The notes under the pieces were generated by a model. That model was not told the origin of the DNA. It searched no databases and was given only the letters and a program-made list of their open reading frames with translations. This document shows, in pieces, positions 58,112 to 64,000 of a DNA stretch of 64,000 nucleotides (positions are counted from its first letter, which is position 1; each line of letters starts with the position of its first letter). The DNA is from Aliivibrio wodanis. Its GTDB lineage: Bacteria > Pseudomonadota > Gammaproteobacteria > Enterobacterales > Vibrionaceae. The stretch covers positions 682,001 to 746,000 of the forward strand of contig LN554846.1 of NCBI GenBank assembly GCA_000953695.1, in the 5' to 3' direction. A program made the position numbers and the translations under genes.

Positions 58112-59389
58112 TTATGACGCCATTATTTCAATGATTTCATGATCTATATTTGGCATTCCTGTGGTTATCATTCTACCGATGTTCTTAATGGTTTTTTCTA
58201 CATCTTCAGCAATAACGCCCTGTTTTGTTACGCAATGATTATTCAAAGCGAGTAGGGATGACTTCATTGCCGATTGAGCACTGCTGCCTACTTTCATTGC
58301 ACAGGTTGATTTCGCACCATCACAGATCATTCCGCTGGTATCACTAATGGTATTTTGAATTGCAGAGCAAGATTGTTCGAATGTACCACCAGCCAAATAT
58401 ACCATCGCCATTGCTGCAGCAGCAGAGGTTACGGCATTACCACAAAATGCTGATAGTGGTGGATAATGAGATTTAATATAAATAGCCCCAAGGTGACTCA
58501 TAATAAATGCTCTTGCTAACGTCTCTTCGTCGGCGTTATAAAAGTCAGCCATTTTAACGACAGGAATTGTTGCTGCTATACCTTGATTACCGCTACCATA
58601 ATTAGACATCGCCGGTAAGGTTGCACCGCCCATTCGAGCGTCAGATGCTGCAGAGGTATAGATTAAAATATCACTGTCTAAGCTTTTTGAAAGCAGCCCA
58701 GTATCTATGTTCTTTTGATAAGTTCGGCCCACTTCTAAGCCGTATGGGTTATCCAATCCTTCTTGAGCAAGAGCAATATTGAGTTCTTTAGCTTCAAGGA
58801 TAAATTTAATGTCATCAAAGTTGGCTTGAGTAGCGAAATCATAAATCGAGGAAATAGTGATATCGACGCCATCACAAATAGAAGCGGTAGAGGCTTTTGG
58901 TAATGAAGAATCAAGTGTATAGGTGACATTACCATCAAGTCGTTTTTCTACAATGAGAGTATGCCCCCCACAGATGGTAACCTCTGCGTGATGTTGTGAG
59001 CCTTTAACGATAACGCGACAATAGATAAATTCATCAGTGGCCTCTCGTTTTACTTGAACTCGACCTGCATCAATAAGCTGTTGTGCTTCATTTACTTGAG
59101 ATTCTGTCAGTTTTGCAAGTACTTCTAATCCAGCATCTGGGTTTCCACCAGTGGCGCCAGTCGCTGCGGCAATAGCAAGACCAACTCTACCTGTTCTTGG
59201 AACAAAAACACCCATACTATTTTTATACAAATTATCAGAAACAAAAACATCAATTGTCTCTGCTTTTTCTCCTAGCATTTGCGTTGCTACGCTTGTCGCA
59301 TAGGCCGCACAAATAGGTTCAGTACAGCCAAGAGCAGGTTTTACGACATTTTTTAAAATAGTAATGTATTGCTTCCAGGTAGAGTTCAT
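58112..59389 (-). CDS. UPF0597 L-cysteine desulfidase (CyuA/YhaM family)
   Basis: A 425-residue protein of the YhaM/CyuA family (UPF0597). The family degrades L-cysteine to H2S, ammonia and pyruvate with an Fe-S cluster. Conserved cysteine motifs are [15 protein letters not shown] near the N-terminus, [29 protein letters not shown] and [14 protein letters not shown]. The ATG ending at 59389 has AAAAAGG eight bases upstream; a GTG three codons earlier is in frame. It follows ridA by 17 bases. A serine dehydratase-type activity cannot be excluded. Confidence 0.86.
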   Translation of the reverse strand: MNSTWKQYITILKNVVKPALGCTEPICAAYATSVATQMLGEKAETIDVFVSDNLYKNSMGVFVPRTGRVGLAIAAATGATGGNPDAGLEVLAKLTESQVNEAQQLIDAGRVQVKREATDEFIYCRVIVKGSQHHAEVTICGGHTLIVEKRLDGNVTYTLDSSLPKASTASICDGVDITISSIYDFATQANFDDIKFILEAKELNIALAQEGLDNPYGLEVGRTYQKNIDTGLLSKSLDSDILIYTSAASDARMGGATLPAMSNYGSGNQGIAATIPVVKMADFYNADEETLARAFIMSHLGAIYIKSHYPPLSAFCGNAVTSAAAAMAMVYLAGGTFEQSCSAIQNTISDTSGMICDGAKSTCAMKVGSSAQSAMKSSLLALNNHCVTKQGVIAEDVEKTIKNIGRMITTGMPNIDHEIIEIMAS

Positions 59390-59406
59390 TTTGTTCACCT
59401 TTTTAG

Positions 59407-59796
59407 TTATACCGTTGTTTTCTTATGAGCAATTGCTTCGACTTCAACTAATACGCCAAGCGGAAGATCTTTTACCGCAAAACAAGAGCGTGCAGGGCAG
59501 TCGGTATGAAAAACGGTTTTATATACTTCATTAAATGCAGCAAAATCAGTGATGTTAGCAAGGTAGCAGGTTGTTTTTAAAACCGTATTTACATCGCCGT
59601 CAGCAGCTTCGATTACTGAAATTAAGTTTTTAAGAGACATTTCAGATTGAGCGGTAATCCCTCCTTCTACAACAGATCCTGTTGAACCATCTACCGGTAA
59701 TTGACCTGATGTAAAGATAAGACCATTAAATGCGGTGCCGTGAGAATAAGGACCGATTGCTTCTGGTGCTGATTTTGCCACGATAATTTGCTTCAT
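59407..59796 (-). CDS. ridA: RidA family enamine/imine deaminase
   Basis: RidA hydrolyses reactive 2-aminoacrylate to pyruvate and ammonia. The 129-residue protein has the signature [12 protein letters not shown], the catalytic arginine in [23 protein letters not shown] (split here as CPARSCFAV and LGVLVEVEA) and the C-terminal IAHK. It is the first gene of the ridA-desulfidase-regulator operon. Since cysteine desulfidase releases 2-aminoacrylate, the pairing makes metabolic sense. A true paralogue name (TdcF/YjgF) cannot be chosen from one copy. Confidence 0.9.
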   Translation of the reverse strand: MKQIIVAKSAPEAIGPYSHGTAFNGLIFTSGQLPVDGSTGSVVEGGITAQSEMSLKNLISVIEAADGDVNTVLKTTCYLANITDFAAFNEVYKTVFHTDCPARSCFAVKDLPLGVLVEVEAIAHKKTTV

Positions 59797-60088
59797 ATGT
59801 ATTGTCCTTTTTTTGCAACTATTTTTGATTTTAAATTTTAACTATAAATATGCAAAAATAATTGCATTTAGTTTGTGTGAGTTGAATTTATGCTTATTCG
59901 TAAGGGATTGCAATTACTTTGTAGCAAATTTTTGTTTATTTTACGAACTGAGATCTCGCTATCATTTCAAATAAATTTGCATTGTTATTTTTAAATTAGA
60001 GAGTAAATTCTTCAAAAGTTGCAAATTGGCGGCAGTTTGTCGCTTTAAAATTATAAAAATAGTGATCCCTACAAAGATGGAGTTTTAT
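59797..60088. promoter_or_regulatory. divergent control region of the cysteine module with repeated TTGCA/TGCAA words
   Basis: This 292-base AT-rich gap separates ridA and the divergent transporter. It contains TGCAAAAATAATTGCA (59851-59866, a palindrome), TTGCAAT (59908), GCAAATT (59924), ATTTGCAT (59975) and TTGCAAATT (60019), plus a TTGCAA near the ridA start (59812). I infer binding sites for the local regulator. The leader for the transporter has GGAG before its ATG. Confidence 0.5.
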
Positions 60089-61393
60089 ATGAACACAGCT
60101 ACATTAGCAGGACTTGGTCGTGGTCAAAGTGATATGACGGATTCTGAATGGAAAAAGGCCACCAAATTCGATAGCGTTGATATTGGTTGGATTGTTATCA
60201 GTATTGGTATGGCTATAGGGGCTGGGATTGTTTTCTTGCCTGTTCAAGTTGGGATAATGGGGATTTGGGTTTTCCTTTTGTCTTCAATTATTGGTTACCC
60301 AGCAATGTATTTGTTTCAAAAACTTTTTATCAATACCCTTGCCGAAGCAAAAACATGTACAGATTACCCAGGTGTGATTACTGGATATTTAGGTAAAAAC
60401 TGGGGGGTGGCTTTAGGTGCTCTTTATTTTATTATGTTGGTTATTTGGGTATTGGTTTACTCATTAGCGGTAACCAATGACAGTTCTTCATACTTACACT
60501 CGTTTGGCGTTACTGAAGGGCACTTAAATGAGAATATTTTCTATGGTTTAGGGCTGATCTGTGTTCTTGCTTTTATTGGCTCTAAAGGTGAGAAATTACT
60601 ATTTAAACTATCTGGTTTTATGGCTGTAACGGTACTTTCATTAGTTGCTGTTATGGGCTTATTACTGGTTTCTCGTTGGGATTTTGCTAACGTTCCTGCT
60701 ATTGGTTCGTTTGGCCCAATGCTAAAAGATGCGATTATCACGCTTCCATTCACATTAACGTCTATTCTTTTTATTCAATCTCTTAGCCCTATGGTTATCT
60801 CATATCGCTCACGTGAGACATCAATTGAAGTTGCGCGTTACAAATCACTAAGAGCAATGAATATTGCTTTTTCAATCTTATTTGTTGTTGTTTTCTTCTT
60901 TGCGGTGTCGTTTACTTTTGCTATCAGCCAAGAGCAAGCCGCTGAAGCGATGAATAAAAATATCTCCGCTCTAGCCATTATTGCTCATTACTTCCCTGGG
61001 AGCTGGGCAACAGTTACAGGTATCGTGATTAATATTTTTGCTGTAGTAACGTCATTCTTCGGTGTATTTATGGCATTCCAAGAAGCGTGTCGTGGTTTAG
61101 CTATGAATGTTTTATTAAGACGTATGGATGAGTCTGCAATTAACAAAGAGTTAGTTAATAAACTTATCACGGTATTTATTGTTTTATTGGCTTGGTCAGC
61201 AGTCGCACTAAATGCGCCTATCTTGTCTTTTACATCAATTTGTAGCCCTGTATTTGGTTTGGTTGGCTGTTTAATTCCGGCTTACCTTGTTCATAAGGTA
61301 CCAACACTTCATAAGTACAAAGGCTTATCAACTAACCTAATTATTGTTACAGGTATTCTTCTTTGTATCTCTCCAGTGTTAGCGTTTATCTAA
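60089..61393 (+). CDS. HAAAP/STP-type amino acid permease (YhaO/CyuP-like)
   Basis: A 434-residue inner-membrane permease with about 11 helices of the hydroxy/aromatic amino acid permease family. It contains VDIGWIVISIGMAIGAGIVFLP at the first helix (glycine-rich substrate loop) and TLPFTLTSILFIQSLSPMVI in the middle; both resemble YhaO (CyuP/DlsT), SdaC and TdcC. In E. coli yhaO is paired with yhaM for cysteine or D-serine uptake; here it is divergent from the yhaM homologue. Import of cysteine or serine is inferred. The ATG at 60089 has GGAG upstream. Confidence 0.88.
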   Translation: MNTATLAGLGRGQSDMTDSEWKKATKFDSVDIGWIVISIGMAIGAGIVFLPVQVGIMGIWVFLLSSIIGYPAMYLFQKLFINTLAEAKTCTDYPGVITGYLGKNWGVALGALYFIMLVIWVLVYSLAVTNDSSSYLHSFGVTEGHLNENIFYGLGLICVLAFIGSKGEKLLFKLSGFMAVTVLSLVAVMGLLLVSRWDFANVPAIGSFGPMLKDAIITLPFTLTSILFIQSLSPMVISYRSRETSIEVARYKSLRAMNIAFSILFVVVFFFAVSFTFAISQEQAAEAMNKNISALAIIAHYFPGSWATVTGIVINIFAVVTSFFGVFMAFQEACRGLAMNVLLRRMDESAINKELVNKLITVFIVLLAWSAVALNAPILSFTSICSPVFGLVGCLIPAYLVHKVPTLHKYKGLSTNLIIVTGILLCISPVLAFI

Positions 61394-61418
61394 TTATAGA
61401 AAATTAATATATAGACAT

Positions 61419-61456
61419 AAAAAATCCCAGAGAAGGAGAACCTACTCTGGGATTTT
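61419..61456. terminator. bidirectional terminator between permease and fghA
   Basis: AAAATCCCAGAG (61421-61432) and CTCTGGGATTTT (61445-61456) pair exactly around 12 bases, between convergent genes. Confidence 0.88.
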
Positions 61457-61489
61457 GCTATTTATGTTTTTGCTTATCTTAAATCAGTA

Positions 61490-62332
61490 TTATTTATTTA
61501 AATAAGCAGCATGAAACTCTAGATGTTCATCAATAAACGTCGAAATAAAGAAGTAGCTGTGGTCGTAACCTGGTTGCATTCTTACTTCTACATCGGCACC
61601 AGATTGCTCTGCTGAAGAAAGCAGATATTCCGGTTTTAATTGTTCTTCTAAGAAACCATCAGCTTCACCTTGGTCTACTAAAATTGGCAATTTAGAGCCT
61701 TTTTTCAGAAGCTCAGAGCTATCGTACTCTTTCCAAGTCTCTTTATTATCACCAAGATATAAACCTAATGCTTTTTGACCCCAAGGACAATTGATTGGGC
61801 TAGAAATAGGGCTAAACGCAGAGATAGACTGATATGCATCTTGGTTTTTTAAGCCAATGGTAATTGCACCATGACCACCCATACTATGTCCTGAAATCGA
61901 TTTTTTATTTGAAACAGGAAAGTGATCTTCAATTAAAGATGGCAGCTCTTTTGTTACGTAATCATACATATGGTAATGACGATTCCATGGCGCTTGAGTT
62001 GCATTTAAGTAGAACCCTGCACCCAGACCAAAATCGTAAGCTGCTTCTGCATCATCAGCAACATCTTCACCACGAGGGCTCGTATCCATAGCAACAATAG
62101 CAATGCCTAAGTCAGCGGCTTTTTTGAATGCCCCTGCTTTTTGCATGAAGTTTTCATCGGTACAAGTTAATCCTGATAACCAATATAAAACAGGTACAGG
62201 GTTAGTTTCAGAGGCATTCGCTGGTAGGAAGATAGCAAAGCGCATATCACAGTTTAATGCTGATGAAGTGTGTGTGTACTGTTTGTGCCAGCCACCGGCA
62301 ACTTTAGCTTGGCTGATATTTTCAACGTTCAT
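61490..62332 (-). CDS. fghA: S-formylglutathione hydrolase
   Basis: An alpha/beta-hydrolase (esterase D family) that hydrolyses S-formylglutathione to formate and glutathione in formaldehyde detoxification. The 280-residue protein has the nucleophile elbow SGHSMGGHGAITIG (Ser near 149), the oxyanion segment YWLSGLTCTDENF, and the catalytic Asp/His in QGEADGFLEEQL and GYDHSYFFI. The usual partner, a class III alcohol dehydrogenase, is not in the window. The 227-base gap upstream shows no further gene. Confidence 0.94.
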   Translation of the reverse strand: MNVENISQAKVAGGWHKQYTHTSSALNCDMRFAIFLPANASETNPVPVLYWLSGLTCTDENFMQKAGAFKKAADLGIAIVAMDTSPRGEDVADDAEAAYDFGLGAGFYLNATQAPWNRHYHMYDYVTKELPSLIEDHFPVSNKKSISGHSMGGHGAITIGLKNQDAYQSISAFSPISSPINCPWGQKALGLYLGDNKETWKEYDSSELLKKGSKLPILVDQGEADGFLEEQLKPEYLLSSAEQSGADVEVRMQPGYDHSYFFISTFIDEHLEFHAAYLNK

Positions 62333-62559
62333 ATTTCACTCCAAAAAGGATGATACTGATATAAATAGCTTATCTAGCTTACTTAGTCAGTATCATTTAA
62401 AGGTAGAAAGAAACAACATCGTGCTTCTTATTTAATAAAGCAAGTATAGTCATTTCTTGAACGTTGATAATCCCATTAAAATGAAAATGATTTTTACAAA
62501 ACTGTAATAAAAATTAAACCTGCTAATAAGTATGATAATAACTGACTTAATTGTATGAA

Positions 62560-64000
62560 TTAGACTTTAAATTGTGCTACTAAATCATCAAGGACTTCAC
62601 ATTGAGCAGAAAGAGAAAGGCAGGCATTTTCTGAGCTGCTTACCATCTCTACCATATTATTACTGTTATCTAAAATACGAATAACATTGTTATTGACTTC
62701 TTCACTGACACCATTTTGTTGACTAGCCGCGGTGGCAATCTGTGAGTTCATTTCATTCATTAATGAGATAGAAGCAATTATTTCTTTTAATGATTCCGAG
62801 GCACTGCTTGCGCTATGAATTGTTTGTTGGCTACTATCCTTACTGGCATCCATAACTGATACCGCTTTATGGGCACCATTTTGTAATTTCTCAATCATAA
62901 TTTGAATTTCACCAGTACTTTCTTGTGTTCGACTTGCTAATGAACGCACCTCATCAGCGACCACTGCAAATCCACGACCTTGCTCACCAGCTCTTGCTGC
63001 TTCAATTGCAGCATTTAAGGCAAGTAAATTAGTTTGATCTGCAATACCGCGAATAACATCTAGAATTGAGGCAATATTAGAAACATCAGAATCTAAGTTA
63101 TGAATCACAAGGCTTGCGTTATCTATTTCACTGGACAGTGTTTCAATAGAACTAATTGTGTTACTTAAAATCTGATTGGTATTATGTGTTTCTGTATCGG
63201 CTTTTGTACTGGCTTGAGCTGCTTCATTAGCATTCGATGATACGTTTTGACTTGTTGCTTGCATTTCATTTACAGCAGTAGCAACCATTTCACTTTCTTG
63301 TTGCTGTTGGCCTGAGAATTCAGCGACACTTTGCGTTAATGTTTTAATATTTTCCATTTCAGCACGCACAGCATTAGAAGAGATAATAACTTGTTCTACT
63401 GTTGAATGAATGCGAGTCATAAATTGGTTAAAGCTAATTGCAAGTTGGCCTAATTCATCGTTATTCATTACCTCCATTCGTTTTGTAAGATCACCATCAC
63501 CATCTCCATTTGCAATGTCTGCCATGGCTTTACTAATATTATGTATTGGTTTTAGAACGAGTTTATGTGAAATGACAAAAGATATAATAACTAAGATAAT
63601 GGCGATTATAGCACCGACTTCAAGCACTAATTTACTATAGGTAATTGAATCAGAAATTTCAGTTTTAAGTTGAATTTTAACTTCTTCGATTAATTGGTTG
63701 ATTGCCTTAAGCTGTTGACGCATCACTTGAAATTGTGAATCTAGTTGTGTCCTATTTTGTTCATAATATTCAGTGGATTCTTGTGGTTTAGCAAACATTG
63801 GTTCATAAATACTTACCCAGTTTTTCGTTGCATTAATTAAAGTGGACACTTCATTTTGGTGGTTTGTTGTTAAATAGCCTGCAGAAATTAATTCATTAAC
63901 TTTATTTAGACGAGGTACTACTCGATAAGCATTGTCTTTAAATTCAGCGATGCTGTAATCAATATCATTTTGGTTTTTGGCGAGCGTTAATCCCTGAGCT
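62560..64000 (-). CDS. methyl-accepting chemotaxis protein (5' end beyond the window)
   Basis: The frame is open to the right window edge, so the N-terminus is missing. What is seen: part of a periplasmic helical sensor domain, a membrane helix ([19 protein letters not shown]), a HAMP domain ([20 protein letters not shown]), and a long cytoplasmic signalling coiled coil. Its hairpin tip reads [20 protein letters not shown], the universal MCP motif. It should signal to CheA/CheW. The ligand is unknown. The C-terminus lacks a CheR-binding pentapeptide (ends LVAQFKV). Confidence 0.93.
   Translation of the reverse strand, partial: AQGLTLAKNQNDIDYSIAEFKDNAYRVVPRLNKVNELISAGYLTTNHQNEVSTLINATKNWVSIYEPMFAKPQESTEYYEQNRTQLDSQFQVMRQQLKAINQLIEEVKIQLKTEISDSITYSKLVLEVGAIIAIILVIISFVISHKLVLKPIHNISKAMADIANGDGDGDLTKRMEVMNNDELGQLAISFNQFMTRIHSTVEQVIISSNAVRAEMENIKTLTQSVAEFSGQQQQESEMVATAVNEMQATSQNVSSNANEAAQASTKADTETHNTNQILSNTISSIETLSSEIDNASLVIHNLDSDVSNIASILDVIRGIADQTNLLALNAAIEAARAGEQGRGFAVVADEVRSLASRTQESTGEIQIMIEKLQNGAHKAVSVMDASKDSSQQTIHSASSASESLKEIIASISLMNEMNSQIATAASQQNGVSEEVNNNVIRILDNSNNMVEMVSSSENACLSLSAQCEVLDDLVAQFKV

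Noticed and set aside
1-64000. tRNA or rRNA genes
   Set aside because: I scanned the intergenic gaps for T-loop (GTTCRANNC) and cloverleaf patterns and found none that fold.

Overview
The window looks like chromosome 1 of a marine Vibrionaceae bacterium, most likely an Aliivibrio (A. fischeri group). Three things point there: low GC with a preference for A/T-ending codons, E. coli-like gene order with Vibrio-specific neighbours, and short palindromic intergenic repeats. The species assignment is inferred from protein resemblance, not from a search. The window opens inside recB and closes inside a chemotaxis receptor gene. Almost everything is ordinary core genome. The accessory material is a group II intron and a family of small palindromic repeats.

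Layout, left half. 1-8 kb: recB-recD (RecBCD nuclease), a membrane TPR-GGDEF protein, an SMR exporter and argA. 8-16 kb: a small membrane protein, mltA, tcdA, csdE-csdA (sulfur transfer), gcvA, ygdD, rlmM and xni. Palindromic repeats and a 7-bp ACTAGAG tandem repeat lie between several of these genes and supply the TAG stop codons of tcdA and xni, and probably of csdE. 16-22 kb: ppnN, a GGDEF protein with a variant SGEEF signature, a periplasmic/membrane TPR protein with a degenerate GGDEF-like tail, and queF. 22-29 kb: syd, a DUF2310-type Zn-ribbon protein, yaiI with a coupled small gene, then an unannotated regulatory RNA of the CsrB type (about 25395-25850) with a GacA/UvrY-type palindrome upstream. 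DUF3301/DUF3549-type genes, yqcC-truC and suhB follow.

Layout, right half. 29-36 kb: trmJ and the complete ISC iron-sulfur operon iscRSUA-hscBA-fdx-iscX, preceded by two tandem IscR type 1 boxes. 36-48 kb: pepB, ndk, rlmN, pilF/pilW, rodZ, ispG, hisS, yfgM, bamB, der and an AlaX-like editing hydrolase. 48.07-48.37 kb: a gene-free gap dense in GATC sites, between the AlaX-like gene and a yfgJ-like gene. That is the context in which the chromosome 2 replication trigger crtS is known in Vibrio cholerae, so I read it as crtS. 48.6-53.4 kb: xseA and, diverging from it, guaB-guaA (GMP synthesis). 53.4-55.6 kb: a group II intron with its reverse transcriptase, sitting exactly at the end of the guaA terminator T-tract. 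55.8-57.3 kb: an AbgT-family transporter. 57.4-61.4 kb: a probable cysteine-use module with a YheO-like regulator, a cysteine desulfidase (YhaM/CyuA family), RidA and a divergent YhaO-like transporter. 61.5-64 kb: S-formylglutathione hydrolase and a partial methyl-accepting chemotaxis protein.

The most notable non-coding features are the csrB RNA, the candidate crtS site, the palindromic repeat family that reaches into coding ends, the terminator-associated group II intron, and the TTGCA-rich divergent control region of the cysteine module.
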